The position numbers were made by a program, and so were the translations under genes. Of a DNA stretch of 64,000 nt, positions 8,335-17,412 are shown piece by piece (position 1 is the stretch's first letter; every line of letters starts with the position of its first letter). The stretch is from the NCBI RefSeq assembly GCF_014642735.1, contig NZ_BMIV01000003.1, positions 62,001-126,000 on the forward strand, read 5' to 3'. The notes below the pieces were generated by a model, which saw only the letters and a program-made list of their open reading frames with translations, did no database searches and had not been told where the DNA came from. This stretch comes from Paracoccus acridae. Lineage in GTDB: Bacteria; Pseudomonadota; Alphaproteobacteria; Rhodobacterales; Rhodobacteraceae.

Positions 8335-9213
8335 ATGTTCACCGTCTCGCTGATCGCATCGCCCCTGCGCGCCAACCTGACCGAGGATGTCGCGCAAGCC
8401 CTGGCCCATCGCTGGGGGGGCGGGCCGATCCGCTGGCTGAACCCCCGCGTCGCGGCCGAGTTCGACGTGCCAACCGAACCCGCCGATTTCCAGGACACCT
8501 GGGCGGAATTGCAGCAGCAGACGCTGGATCTGGCGATCCAGCCCGCCGCGGGGCGGCGCAAGGCGATCCTGCTTGCCGACATGGATTCGACCATGATCGG
8601 GCAGGAATGCATCGACGAACTGGCCGACATGGCGGGGGTGGGTCCCCGCGTGGCCGACATCACCGCCCGCGCCATGAACGGAGAGCTGGATTTCGACGGC
8701 GCCCTGACCGAACGGGTCGGCTTGCTGACCGGGTTGAAGGACAGCGTGATCGCCGATGTCCTGGCCTCGCGCATCACCATGGCTGCGGGCGGGGCGGAAC
8801 TGGTGGCGACGATGCGCGCCAACGGGGCCTATACGGCGCTTGTGTCGGGCGGCTTCACCGCCTTTACCCAAGCCGTGGCCGACCGGCTGGGTTTCGACGA
8901 ACACCGCGCCAACACCCTGCTGGCGGAAGGCGGGTTGCTGACCGGCCAGGTCGCGCTGCCGATCCTGGGGCGAGAGGCCAAGGTCGAGGCGCTGATCCAG
9001 ATCGCCGCCGCGCGGGGGCTGACCCCCGCCGATGCGATCGCCGTGGGCGACGGCGCGAACGACCTGGGCATGATCCAGATGGCCGGAACGGGCGTGGCCC
9101 TGCACGCCAAACCCTCGGTGGCCGCGCAGGCCCCCATCCGCATCAATCACGGCGACCTGACGGCGCTGCTGTACCTGCAAGGCTATGGCGCGCGGGATTT
9201 CGTCACGGGCTGA
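8335..9213 (+). CDS. serB: Phosphoserine phosphatase
   Basis: This 292-residue HAD-superfamily enzyme releases L-serine from phosphoserine, the last step of serine synthesis. Motif I is DMDST (82-86), motif II is the SGGF serine, and motif III/IV is GDGANDLGM near residue 240. The N-terminal 75 residues form the ACT-like domain typical of longer SerB proteins. An AGGAGG site lies about ten bases before the ATG at 8335. The gene ends 11 bases inside the convergent nitronate monooxygenase-like gene. Serine links metabolically to the glycine cleavage operon at 25-30 kb, though the genes are not adjacent. Confidence 0.95.
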   Translation: MFTVSLIASPLRANLTEDVAQALAHRWGGGPIRWLNPRVAAEFDVPTEPADFQDTWAELQQQTLDLAIQPAAGRRKAILLADMDSTMIGQECIDELADMAGVGPRVADITARAMNGELDFDGALTERVGLLTGLKDSVIADVLASRITMAAGGAELVATMRANGAYTALVSGGFTAFTQAVADRLGFDEHRANTLLAEGGLLTGQVALPILGREAKVEALIQIAAARGLTPADAIAVGDGANDLGMIQMAGTGVALHAKPSVAAQAPIRINHGDLTALLYLQGYGARDFVTG

Positions 9214-10204
9214 TCGCCCGCACCGTGTCCGCCGCAGGCCGCGCGATGCTGGCCGCCGCGCCCGTTCCCGCCCAGAACGCCCCGTATCCGGCGGTTCCCT
9301 GCGCCATGGCGGCGGCGTGCAGCGCCTTGCCGATGTCATAGGCCACCGGATAATCCGCCGCGCCCGTGTCGTCGATTGCGGTGAAATCATTGGCCAGGCA
9401 GCGTGCCGGACGGCCGGAAATCGCGCGGGTCATCACCGTCCGCCCGCCCGACAGCGCCGCCCGATGCGCAGGCGGGGTCGCGGCTTCGGGCGCGCGCAGA
9501 AAGGCGGTGCCGCATTGCACCGCAACCGCGCCCGCATCCATCGCCGCCCGCGCCGCCGCCCTGTCCATGATCGCACCCGCAGCCACGACCGGCAGGCCCA
9601 GCGGCATCAGCGCCCGCACAAGCGCCAGATGATCCAGCCGGCTGTCGGGACTGTCCGGGTCGAAGATGCCTCGATGACCCCCCGCCTCGTACCCTTGGGC
9701 CACGATCACGTCGAAACCTGCATCGCGAATCGCCTGCCCCTCGGCGACCGAGGTTGCCGTCGCCCACAGCTTGCACCCCGCCCCTTTCAGGGCGGCGATC
9801 TGTTCGGGCGTGGGAAGGCCGAAATGACACCCGACGATGGCCGGCCTCTCGGCCAGCAGCACCGACAGCATCGCGTCATTGCCGCGAAAGCTGGGATAGA
9901 TTTCGGACAGGGTCATGGGCGGGCTGGCCCCGAACCGCTGGAAGACCGGGCGCAGGGTGTCGATCCATGCGGCCTCTTGCGCCGGGTCGCGACGGGCGGG
10001 CCTATGGCAGAACAGGTTCACCCCGAAGGCCCGGTCCGTTCCCCGCCGCACTGCCCGGATCGCCTTGCGCGCGCCCTCCGCATCCAGGGCGCCAAGCGCC
10101 ACGAAGCCCAGTCCGCCCGCTTCGCAGACCGCCACGGCCAGTTCCGGGGTCGAGGTGCCCGCCATCGGCGCCTGCACCACACGGTGCGTCAGATCATCGA
10201 ACAT
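9203..10204 (-). CDS. Nitronate monooxygenase-like FMN oxidoreductase
   Basis: A 333-residue TIM-barrel flavoprotein of the NMO/2-nitropropane dioxygenase superfamily. Visible marks are the N-terminal VQAPMAGTSTPELA, the catalytic-histidine region EAGGHRG, and the FMN-phosphate segment AAGAIMDR followed by GTAFL. Class I NMOs oxidise alkyl nitronates such as propionate-3-nitronate; other members are enoyl reductases or quinone reductases, so the substrate is uncertain. The gene is monocistronic, and its 3' end overlaps serB. The start at 10204 gives the canonical FDDLTHRVVQAPM opening. Confidence 0.85.
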   Translation of the reverse strand: MFDDLTHRVVQAPMAGTSTPELAVAVCEAGGLGFVALGALDAEGARKAIRAVRRGTDRAFGVNLFCHRPARRDPAQEAAWIDTLRPVFQRFGASPPMTLSEIYPSFRGNDAMLSVLLAERPAIVGCHFGLPTPEQIAALKGAGCKLWATATSVAEGQAIRDAGFDVIVAQGYEAGGHRGIFDPDSPDSRLDHLALVRALMPLGLPVVAAGAIMDRAAARAAMDAGAVAVQCGTAFLRAPEAATPPAHRAALSGGRTVMTRAISGRPARCLANDFTAIDDTGAADYPVAYDIGKALHAAAMAQGTAGYGAFWAGTGAAASIARPAADTVRAISP

Positions 10205-10341
10205 CGTCGTGCCCCCTTATCCTTGCCCGGACGGACATCCCAGGAGCCAAGCCCGGCGTCCAACCCCCGCCACCATGCGGCAGACTGGGGGCGTGCGAAA
10301 CCCCCGACGCCCCCATCTTTACAATCACGGTCCAAAGGCGC

Positions 10342-11112
10342 ATGGCGCCGTTCATGCTGGACCTTTCCCTTGAACTGCTGCTGATCCTTGCCGCTGCCGG
10401 CTTCGCGGCGGGCTTCATTGATTCGATTGCCGGGGGTGGCGGGCTGATCACCCTGCCCGTGCTGCTGCTGGCGGGAATTCCACCGGCCCAGGCGCTTGCC
10501 ACGAACAAGGTTCAGGGGGCCTTCGGCGCCGCGACCGCCGCCATCAGCTATGCCGCGCGCGGTCTTGTCGATCTGCGCAGCCAATGGCGATCCGCGCTGA
10601 TCGCCGGGGTGGCGGGGGCACTGGGTGCGGTTCTGGTCAGCTATCTGCCAACCGACAAGCTGCGGCTGGTCCTTCCGGTGATCCTGATCGGCATCGCGGT
10701 CTTCTTCGCGCTGAAACCCGGCCTGAACGATCTGGACCGGGTGCAGCGGGTGGCGCCGACGGCCTTTGCGCTGACGGCGGTGCCGCTAGTGGGTTTCTAT
10801 GACGGGCTGATCGGGCCGGGGGCGGGATCGTTCTACATGATCGCCTTTGTCACCCTGGCGGGATACGGGGTGCTGAAGGCCACCGCGCATACCAAGCTGC
10901 TGAACTTCGCCTCGAACCTGGGCGGGCTTGGGGCATTCGCGCTGTTCGGCCAACCCTTGTGGCTGGTGGGGATCGTGATGGGCATGGCGCAGATCGCCGG
11001 GGCCATGCTGGGCGCGCGGCTGGCCAGCCGCATCGGCGCGCGGCTGATCAAGCCGCTGCTGGTCGTGACCTCGACCGCGCTGGCGCTGCGGCTGATCTGG
11101 CAGATGATCTAG
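10342..11112 (+). CDS. TSUP (TauE/SafE) family membrane transporter
   Basis: A 256-residue protein with about eight membrane helices in two repeats. The first repeat carries GFIDSIAGGGGLITLP, the second GFYDGLIGPGAGSF, which are the two signature half-sites of the TauE/SafE family, whose members export sulfite, sulfoacetate or related organic anions. The ATG at 10342 is used; ATG 10354 is an alternative start. The gene diverges from the nitronate monooxygenase-like gene with about 140 bases between them, and its stop overlaps the converging asparaginase gene by 4 bases (CTAG shared). The substrate is not deducible. Confidence 0.9.
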   Translation: MAPFMLDLSLELLLILAAAGFAAGFIDSIAGGGGLITLPVLLLAGIPPAQALATNKVQGAFGAATAAISYAARGLVDLRSQWRSALIAGVAGALGAVLVSYLPTDKLRLVLPVILIGIAVFFALKPGLNDLDRVQRVAPTAFALTAVPLVGFYDGLIGPGAGSFYMIAFVTLAGYGVLKATAHTKLLNFASNLGGLGAFALFGQPLWLVGIVMGMAQIAGAMLGARLASRIGARLIKPLLVVTSTALALRLIWQMI

Positions 11113-12095
11113 GCCGGAAAGCCGGGGGCGGTCCGCATGTCCCCCGTGACCATGCCGCGCCAGTTGCGGATCGGGTCGGTCAGGAAGCGGCCGACCGCCG
11201 GGTCGTTTTCGGGCAGCACGCCCAGATGGACAAGCAGGGCGGTGATCGCGGCTTCCGCCGCGCGGGTCGCGCCATCCGTCACCTTCAAGGCCACGCCCAG
11301 CCCCTGATCGGGCAGGATGGCGACGAAGACCGCCTCGGCCCCCGTCTTGGCGGCGACGCGCCCGCCCATGGCCCGCATCAGGATCGTGCAGGCCCGCCCC
11401 TCGCCCGCGACCATCTCGGGATGCGCGCGCATCGCATCGACCAGCCGCCGCATCGCCCGGCCCCGCGTGTCGTCGGGGGGATCGGCGAAACCCGCCATCG
11501 CCCGGCCCAGCCCCGCCAGCGAGCAGGACCAGTTCGGGGCCGAGCAGCCGTCGATGCCATAGCCGGGGCTTGTCTCGGCCGTCACCTCCTCGAAGGCGGC
11601 CTTCACGGCCTGCTGCACGGGATGGTCGGGATCCACATATTCGGTGCCGCCGCCCAGGTGGCGGTTCAGCGTCAGAAAGCCCGCGTGCTTGCCGGAACAG
11701 TTGTTGTGAAGCTGGCAGGGGCTTTCGTCGCCGCAGGTCAGGCGGCGGTTTTCATCCGCATCGCGCGGCATGTGGCAGCCGCAGCGCAGGTCGGATTCCC
11801 CCATGCCGAGCCCGCGCAGCCACTGGTCCACGGCATCGACATGGATCCGCGCGCCGCTGTGGCTGGCGCAGGCCAGGGCCAGCTGGCGGTCGGTCAGGCC
11901 CGCCGCATCCGCCGCGCCGCTTTCGATCAGGGGCAGCGCCTGGATCATCTTGCAGGACGATCGGGGAAAGACGATCTGCTCGGGGCGGCCCCAGGCCTCG
12001 ATGACGCCCTTGGTGTCGCAGATGACGGCATCGCCGCAATGGCTGCTTTCACGCTGTCCGCCGCGCCACAGCTCGATCAATTCCGCTGACCGCAT
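11109..12095 (-). CDS. Asparaginase (asparaginase II family, PF06089-like)
   Basis: The 328-residue protein belongs to the asparaginase family first described in Rhizobium, which is unrelated to the E. coli AnsA/AnsB type. Conserved blocks are PRSSCKMIQALPL (about 44-56), HNNCSGKHAGFL (about 132-143) and GIDGCSAPNWS (about 182-192); these contain the serine, lysine and cysteines that build the active site. It would hydrolyse L-asparagine to aspartate and ammonia in the cytosol. The ATG at 12095 is preceded by GGGGAGG, which favours it over an upstream in-frame start at 12197. Confidence 0.9.
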   Translation of the reverse strand: MRSAELIELWRGGQRESSHCGDAVICDTKGVIEAWGRPEQIVFPRSSCKMIQALPLIESGAADAAGLTDRQLALACASHSGARIHVDAVDQWLRGLGMGESDLRCGCHMPRDADENRRLTCGDESPCQLHNNCSGKHAGFLTLNRHLGGGTEYVDPDHPVQQAVKAAFEEVTAETSPGYGIDGCSAPNWSCSLAGLGRAMAGFADPPDDTRGRAMRRLVDAMRAHPEMVAGEGRACTILMRAMGGRVAAKTGAEAVFVAILPDQGLGVALKVTDGATRAAEAAITALLVHLGVLPENDPAVGRFLTDPIRNWRGMVTGDMRTAPGFPA

Positions 12096-12247
12096 CGCCT
12101 GCCTCCCCTGACAATTGCGCGATTTCCTGCCTTGCGCTCTTTCTCGCGCAATGATTTTGGCTATCGTGACCGGGGACGGTTGAAAAGACCACAGCAATCG
12201 GGAAAAACCCCCAAAAGATGTGGCGAGATATGGCAGGAGGCCAGAGC

Positions 12248-12772
12248 ATGACCAATACCACGCTGCGCGGCATGACCGCCGCCCTTGTCCTGATGGCCGG
12301 ACTGGGAACCGCCGCGGCGCAGGAATCCACCAATGTCGTCGCGACCGAGGGCGACTGGACCGTCTTCGCGGCGGAAAACCCCAAGGAATGCTGGGCCGTT
12401 TCCCCGCCCAAGGCGACGCAGAACACCGATGCGAACGGCGCGCCGCGCGAAGTGACGCGCGGTGACATCCGTCTGTACGTGGCCTATCGCCCCGGCCAGA
12501 ACGGCGAGGTCAGTTTCACCGGCGGCTATCCCTTCGCCCCCGACAGCACGGTCGAGGTCGATATCGGCGGCAACAAGTTCAACCTGTTCACCGAAGGCGA
12601 AAGCGCCTGGACCGGCAGCGCGTCCGAGGATGAAAAGCTGATCGGCGCCCTGCGCGGCGGGTCGAACGCGGTCATCACCGGGCGGTCGTCGCGCGGCACC
12701 GTGACCAAGGACACCTTCAGCCTGGCGGGGATCACGGCGGCCACCAACACGGCGCGCTCGCGCTGCCAGTAA
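12248..12772 (+). CDS. Invasion-associated locus B (IalB)-like exported protein
   Basis: A 174-residue secreted protein. The ATG at 12248 is selected because an AGGAGG site lies just upstream and it opens a signal peptide (MTNTTLRGMTAALVLMAGLG, cleavage near TAAA-QES). The mature part has EGDWTVFA and a CW-x-VSPP segment, with a C-terminal cysteine (C173), matching the small IalB family of alphaproteobacteria; the two cysteines probably form a disulfide. The family name comes from Bartonella, but members are common in free-living Rhodobacterales, so no role in invasion is implied. A hairpin element follows the stop directly. Confidence 0.85.
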   Translation: MTNTTLRGMTAALVLMAGLGTAAAQESTNVVATEGDWTVFAAENPKECWAVSPPKATQNTDANGAPREVTRGDIRLYVAYRPGQNGEVSFTGGYPFAPDSTVEVDIGGNKFNLFTEGESAWTGSASEDEKLIGALRGGSNAVITGRSSRGTVTKDTFSLAGITAATNTARSRCQ

Positions 12773-12775
12773 AAG

Positions 12776-12816
12776 CCGGGGGACTTCACGTCCCCCGGAC
12801 CCCCGTGGGATATTTG
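12776..12816 (+). terminator. Hairpin plus ATATTT intergenic element, copy A
   Basis: A perfect 9-bp stem, CCGGGGGAC (12776-12784) and GTCCCCCGG (12790-12798) around loop TTCAC, begins 3 bases after the IalB-like stop. It is followed by ACCCCCGTGGGATATTT (12799-12815). The same core lies at 28456-28490 on the other strand. It probably acts as a transcript end for the IalB-like gene. Confidence 0.7.
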
Positions 12817-12898
12817 AGCCAAAGTGAAAGGCAAGGCCGGTTGATTTTCGGCCCCGTTTCGCTTATCTGCGGGTCTTTCGCCCCAGATCGGTAATGCC

Positions 12899-14071
12899 AT
12901 GAACGCGCCCATTACGCAGGATGTCCTGACCCTTCCCCGCAAGCTGCCCGACAGCGGGCGGGTGAACATCGTCGGGCTGACGCGCGACCAGTTGCGCCAG
13001 GCACTGATCGACGCGGGCACCCCGGAAAAGCAGGCCAAGATGCGTGTGGGCCAGGTCTGGCAGTGGGTCTATCACTGGGGTGTGCGCGATTTCGCGGGGA
13101 TGTCGAACCTGGCCAAGGACTATCGCGCCCTGCTGGCCGAGAAGTTCGAGATCGCCCTGCCCGAGATCGTGACCCGGCAGGTCAGCGCCGACGGCACCCG
13201 CAAATACCTGGTCCGCATCGCCGGCGGGCACGAGGTCGAGACCGTTTATATCCCCGAGGAAGGGCGCGGCACGCTGTGTGTGTCCAGCCAGGTCGGCTGC
13301 ACGCTGACCTGTTCCTTCTGCCATACCGGCACGCAGAAGCTGGTGCGCAACCTGACCGCAGGCGAGATCGTCGGCCAGTTGATGCTGGCCCGCGACGACC
13401 TGGGCGAATGGCCGGTTCCGGGCGCGCCCAAGGACGAAACCCGTCTGGTCAGCAACATCGTCCTGATGGGCATGGGCGAGCCGCTGTACAACTTCGACGC
13501 CGTGCGCGACGCGATGCGCGTTTGCATGGACAACGAGGGGCTATCGCTGTCGCGCCGTCGCATCACGCTCTCCACCAGCGGCGTGGTCCCCGAGATCGCC
13601 CGCACCGCCGAGGAGATCGGCTGCCAGCTTGCCGTCAGCTTCCACGCCACCACTGACGAGGTCCGCAACGTCCTGGTGCCGATCAACAGGCGCTGGAACA
13701 TTTCCACGCTGCTTGACGCCTTGCGCGATTATCCGCGCCTGTCGAACAGCGAGCGGATCACCTTCGAATATGTGATGCTGGCCGGCGTGAACGACAGCGA
13801 CGAGGACGCGCATCGCCTGGTCGAGTTGATCCGCGGCATCCCTGCCAAGATCAACCTGATCCCCTTCAACGAATGGCCCGGCGCGCCCTATAAACGCTCC
13901 AGCAACAACCGCATCCACGCCTTTGCCGACATCATCTACAAGGCGGGCTATGCCAGCCCGATCCGCACGCCCCGGGGCGAGGACATCATGGCCGCCTGCG
14001 GACAGTTGAAGTCGGCGACGGAACGGGGGCGGAAGTCACGGGCGGAGATTGCGGCGGAGGCGGCTGGTTAA
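12899..14071 (+). CDS. rlmN: 23S rRNA / tRNA adenine-C2 methyltransferase RlmN
   Basis: A 390-residue radical-SAM enzyme that methylates C2 of adenosine 2503 in 23S rRNA and of A37 in some tRNAs, with a transient methyl-cysteine. The iron-sulfur motif C-x3-C-x2-C is C134, C138 and C141 in [19 protein letters not shown]-binding motif lies near residue 195, and the conserved C-terminal cysteine sits in MAACGQLK. The N-terminal helical accessory domain (about 20-90) is present. The ATG at 12899 gives the standard length. It is the last GC-rich gene before the AT-rich gene at 14117. Confidence 0.97.
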   Translation: MNAPITQDVLTLPRKLPDSGRVNIVGLTRDQLRQALIDAGTPEKQAKMRVGQVWQWVYHWGVRDFAGMSNLAKDYRALLAEKFEIALPEIVTRQVSADGTRKYLVRIAGGHEVETVYIPEEGRGTLCVSSQVGCTLTCSFCHTGTQKLVRNLTAGEIVGQLMLARDDLGEWPVPGAPKDETRLVSNIVLMGMGEPLYNFDAVRDAMRVCMDNEGLSLSRRRITLSTSGVVPEIARTAEEIGCQLAVSFHATTDEVRNVLVPINRRWNISTLLDALRDYPRLSNSERITFEYVMLAGVNDSDEDAHRLVELIRGIPAKINLIPFNEWPGAPYKRSSNNRIHAFADIIYKAGYASPIRTPRGEDIMAACGQLKSATERGRKSRAEIAAEAAG

Positions 14072-14116
14072 TCTGAAGTGGCCGTCGGCGCTTATTGAAA
14101 ATTCTTCGGGTAGATC

Positions 14117-15076
14117 TTGGCGCAGTTAAGTACCTCAACAAACCATCATTGGTGGCCTGTAGGTTTACAGCGGTACTGGGCTGACGGACATGGGGATGTC
14201 TCTTGGGTTAGCCCAGACGGATCAATAAGAAAGAAACGCTATGCAAACCGCAAGATCGGTAGCAAGCGTCATGGCCATACGATGCTACGGGGCAGCACAT
14301 GGGAGAGCAGCTTCGAAGCGGATTTTGGAATTGACAATGAGGTTCATAGTATAATCGCAGGCGTTCGAAAGCTGAAACCTTTCGGTTATAGCGTGTCCGA
14401 TATTTTTCCAATAATAAAATTGCTTTTCAAGAAGGATCGGACGCTCAAGGATACGTGCAACTTCTTTCACCTTGAGGAGAAGCTGCACCGGAATTTGCTA
14501 CTTCTCCTGCAATCTTTACTCATCAGAAGTCCGTCCGCCCGTTCGCGGTACTCTAGCTACCCCGAAATGATTGGCTTGCCCCACGATGAAGACGTAGGAA
14601 AAGCGAATATGGCACATAATTACAGAATTGCTCGTGATCGATGCCAGAAGGGAACGATATCAAATCAATTCTTTGTATTTCTTTATTCTCCTTTGGAGAA
14701 GTTCAACTTTGGGGACGGCAGTCTTGATTGGCTAACCTATAATCTAGCTGCCAATCGGATCAGCGGACGGGCTTTGGTGCCGTTGACGCCAGACATATGC
14801 GTTTATTTCTTCACTCCGCCTGCGATGCTCGCGACGCCGAATTGTGCTTCTCTCATAGCTGCTCCTTGGATGATTGACTCGGTAAACAAGGTCACTCAAA
14901 TCTACTCCAAGGAAATGTTGTTCTTCAAAGGCGCCCCCCCGAAGATTATAGACGCCTTCCGCCAGAATAACTTTCTCGAACATAAAAAGAAATCCGACAG
15001 CTTGATCGACACCTTGGAAGGAATAGTCTGTTGCCCAAGACGTAGCCGTCCAAGCTGGAGTTTGAACGGCCTCTAG
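14117..15076 (+). CDS. Accessory protein, possibly DUF4238-like (AT-rich, transferred)
   Basis: A 319-residue cytosolic-looking protein whose N-terminus, NHHWWPVGLQRYW (9-21), resembles the HH-x-VP-x-x-LR-x-F opening of DUF4238 proteins; beyond that I do not recognise it. The middle (about 115-140) is a leucine-rich helix and a segment around 190-205 reads NQFFVFLYSPLEKFNFG. The start is TTG at 14117, with no clear ribosome site, so the true start is uncertain; another start could lie a little downstream. Codons such as ATA, AAA, TTT and TCA are frequent, unlike every neighbour, which suggests recent transfer. It stands alone between rlmN and the LOG gene. Confidence 0.6.
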   Translation: MAQLSTSTNHHWWPVGLQRYWADGHGDVSWVSPDGSIRKKRYANRKIGSKRHGHTMLRGSTWESSFEADFGIDNEVHSIIAGVRKLKPFGYSVSDIFPIIKLLFKKDRTLKDTCNFFHLEEKLHRNLLLLLQSLLIRSPSARSRYSSYPEMIGLPHDEDVGKANMAHNYRIARDRCQKGTISNQFFVFLYSPLEKFNFGDGSLDWLTYNLAANRISGRALVPLTPDICVYFFTPPAMLATPNCASLIAAPWMIDSVNKVTQIYSKEMLFFKGAPPKIIDAFRQNNFLEHKKKSDSLIDTLEGIVCCPRRSRPSWSLNGL

Positions 15077-15125
15077 AGTGTTACTTTAAGGCAAGCTCTA
15101 TACGGGCACCCGCTCGAATGCTAAT

Positions 15126-15959
15126 CTACGGTTTCCCCCACCCATCAATGATCCCCACCGCCTCCTCGGCCGTCTCGACATAGCGGAACAGGCCCAGGTC
15201 CTCCTCGGAGATCGTGCCGGCCTCGGCCAGGGCCTTCCAGTTGATGATCCCCTCCCAGAATTCCCGCCCGAACATCAGGAAGGGGACGCGGGCCATGCGG
15301 CCGGTCTGGATCAGGGTCAGGGCCTCAAACAACTCGTCCAGGGTGCCGAAGCCGCCGGGGAAGATGGTGATCGCCCGCGCGCGCATCAGGAAATGCATCT
15401 TGCGGATCGCGAAATAGTGGAAGTTGAAGCACAATTCCGGCGTCACATAGACGTTCGGCGCCTGTTCGTGGGGCAGCACGATGCCCAGGCCGATGGACTT
15501 GCCGCCGACCTCGTGCGCGCCCAGGTTGCCCGCCTCCATCACGCCGGGGCCGCCGCCGGTGGTGATGACGAATTCGCGCCCGCCGGTTTCCAGGCTGCGG
15601 CGGGTCATCTCCTGCGCGAAGAGCCGTGCCTGTTCGTAATAGGCCGACAGCTTCGCCAGCGTCGGCGTGCGCGCAAGACCCGCGTTTTCGGGCGAAGGGA
15701 TGCGCGCGCCGCCGAACATCACCACGGTCGATTCCACCCCGGCCTCGTCCAGCAGCATCTGCGGCTTCAGCAGTTCCAGTTGCAGGCGGACGGGGCGCAG
15801 TTCTTCGCGCAGCAGGAAGTCGCGGTCGGTGAAGGCCAGCTGATAGGCGGGCGAACGGGTCTGCGGCGTGTCGGGGATCTGTTCGGCGCGGACCGCATCC
15901 TCGTCGCTGTGGGGAAAGGGATGGGCGCGGTCTTCGGCGGTCTTGGTCGCGTCGTTCAT
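15126..15959 (-). CDS. LOG family protein (TIGR00730-like nucleotide phosphoribohydrolase)
   Basis: A 277-residue Rossmann-fold protein of the lysine-decarboxylase-like/LOG family. Both signatures are present: [11 protein letters not shown] near residue 145 and [12 protein letters not shown] near 226. Characterised members cleave nucleotide 5'-monophosphates to base and ribose phosphate, including cytokinin activation in plants; the bacterial housekeeping role is less clear. The N-terminal 90 residues are an extension relative to plant LOG, as in other proteobacterial homologues. The ATG at 15959 is chosen over much longer upstream open frames that run antisense to dapD. It is divergent from dapD, sharing a 103-base spacer. 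Confidence 0.9.
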   Translation of the reverse strand: MNDATKTAEDRAHPFPHSDEDAVRAEQIPDTPQTRSPAYQLAFTDRDFLLREELRPVRLQLELLKPQMLLDEAGVESTVVMFGGARIPSPENAGLARTPTLAKLSAYYEQARLFAQEMTRRSLETGGREFVITTGGGPGVMEAGNLGAHEVGGKSIGLGIVLPHEQAPNVYVTPELCFNFHYFAIRKMHFLMRARAITIFPGGFGTLDELFEALTLIQTGRMARVPFLMFGREFWEGIINWKALAEAGTISEEDLGLFRYVETAEEAVGIIDGWGKP

Positions 15960-15964
15960 CGGAT

Positions 15965-15996
15965 CCTCGGATTGCACGGGCCTCGGATTGCATGGG
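15965..15996. repeat. 16-bp tandem duplication between the LOG gene and dapD
   Basis: Two adjacent copies of CCTCGGATTGCAYGGG lie at 15965-15980 and 15981-15996, differing only at C/T in position 13. They fill part of the 103-base divergent spacer, beginning 5 bases upstream of the LOG start codon, so they fall in the 5' leader of that gene or in the shared promoter region. Confidence 0.85.
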
Positions 15997-16062
15997 CCTT
16001 GTCCCAGGCTTATAGCCCCGGTGAACCAGTTTCCACCCGCAGCAGCCATCCAGGAGAGGCCC

Positions 16063-16884
16063 ATGACCCAAGCACTTGAGACCGCCATCGAGGCCGCGTG
16101 GGAGGCCCGCGCCGATATCGACGCCGGCACGACCGGCTTCGTGCGCGAGGCGGTGGAGGAAACCCTGGCGCAACTGGACAGCGGCGCGCTGCGCGTGGCC
16201 GAGAAGCGCGGCACCGACTGGCATGTGAACCAGTGGGCGAAAAAGGCCGTGCTGCTGTCCTTCCGCCTGAACGACATGGAGGAGATGTCGGGCGGCCCGC
16301 AGGGCGGCAACTGGTGGGACAAGGTGCCCTCGAAATTCGCGGGATGGGGCGACAGCCAGTGGCGCGCGGCCGGTTTCCGCGCGGTGCCCGGCGCCATCGT
16401 GCGGCGGTCGGCCTTCATCGGCAAGGGCGCGGTGCTGATGCCGTCTTTCGTCAACCTGGGCGCCCATGTGGGCGAAGGCACGATGGTCGATACCTGGGCC
16501 ACGGTGGGCAGCTGCGCCCAGATCGGGAAAAACGTCCACCTGTCGGGCGGCGTGGGCATCGGCGGCGTGCTGGAACCGCTGCAGGCCGGGCCCACGATCA
16601 TCGAGGACGACTGCTTCATCGGCGCCCGGTCCGAGGTGGTCGAGGGCTGCATCGTCCGCGAAGGCTCGGTCCTGGGGATGGGCGTCTTCATCGGCCAGTC
16701 CACCAAGATCGTGGACCGCGAGACGGGCGAGGTCATGTATGGCGAGGTTCCGGCCGGATCGGTCGTCGTCGCGGGTTCCATGCCATCCAAGAACGGCGTG
16801 AACCTGTATTGCGCGGTGATCGTCAAGCGGGTGGACGCCAGGACGCGCTCCAAGACCTCGATCAACGAATTGCTGCGCGACTGA
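16063..16884 (+). CDS. dapD: Tetrahydrodipicolinate N-succinyltransferase
   Basis: This 273-residue acyltransferase uses succinyl-CoA to acylate tetrahydrodipicolinate in the succinylase branch of lysine and diaminopimelate synthesis. The C-terminal half is a left-handed beta helix built of hexapeptide repeats (for example [19 protein letters not shown] and [12 protein letters not shown]), ending in [14 protein letters not shown], and the length is typical of the family. An AGGAG site precedes the ATG at 16063. The next gene starts 11 bases after the stop. Confidence 0.97.
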   Translation: MTQALETAIEAAWEARADIDAGTTGFVREAVEETLAQLDSGALRVAEKRGTDWHVNQWAKKAVLLSFRLNDMEEMSGGPQGGNWWDKVPSKFAGWGDSQWRAAGFRAVPGAIVRRSAFIGKGAVLMPSFVNLGAHVGEGTMVDTWATVGSCAQIGKNVHLSGGVGIGGVLEPLQAGPTIIEDDCFIGARSEVVEGCIVREGSVLGMGVFIGQSTKIVDRETGEVMYGEVPAGSVVVAGSMPSKNGVNLYCAVIVKRVDARTRSKTSINELLRD

Positions 16885-16895
16885 CGGGGGGCGGG

Positions 16896-17348
16896 GTGAC
16901 CACGCTGTTCATCGACGCCGACGCCTGCCCGGTCAAGGTCGAGGCGGAGCGCGTGGCGACGCGCTTGAAGGTGCCGATGGTGCTGGTCTGCAATGGCGGG
17001 CTGCGGCCCCCGGCCAATCCGCTGGTCAGCCTGCGGATCGTGGCCGAGGGACCAGACGAGGCCGACAAGTGGATCGCCGACCAGTGCGGGCCGGGCGATG
17101 TCGTGGTCACCGCCGACCTGCCGCTGGCCGACCGCTGCCTCAAGGCCGGGGCGCGCGTCATCACCCATGACGGCGAGGTGCTGACCATCGCCAATATCGG
17201 CCCCCGGCTGGCGACGCGCGACCTGATGGCCGATCTGCGCGCCGCCGATCCCTTCTTGCAGGGCGGGGGTGCGGGTTTCTCCAAGGCCGACCGGTCGCGC
17301 TTCCTGCAGGTTCTGGACCGCGAACTGGGCGCCGCCCTGCGCGGCTGA
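16896..17348 (+). CDS. YaiI/YqxD family protein (UPF0178)
   Basis: A 150-residue protein starting at GTG 16896 with the family opening [10 protein letters not shown] (5-14). Further blocks are ADLPLADRC (about 77-85) and THDGEVL. UPF0178 proteins have a PIN/NYN-like nuclease fold by prediction, with the conserved aspartates D7, D9 and the later D78 as candidate metal ligands; no member's function is firmly known to me. It lies 11 bases downstream of dapD and about 65 bases upstream of exoD, so it is probably part of the dapD transcript. Confidence 0.88.
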   Translation: MTTLFIDADACPVKVEAERVATRLKVPMVLVCNGGLRPPANPLVSLRIVAEGPDEADKWIADQCGPGDVVVTADLPLADRCLKAGARVITHDGEVLTIANIGPRLATRDLMADLRAADPFLQGGGAGFSKADRSRFLQVLDRELGAALRG

Positions 17349-17412
17349 TCTTCCGGCCGAACCTTCCGCTGCCGGGATGCGTTGGCCCCGGCCATTGCAG
17401 GAAGGGGAAACG

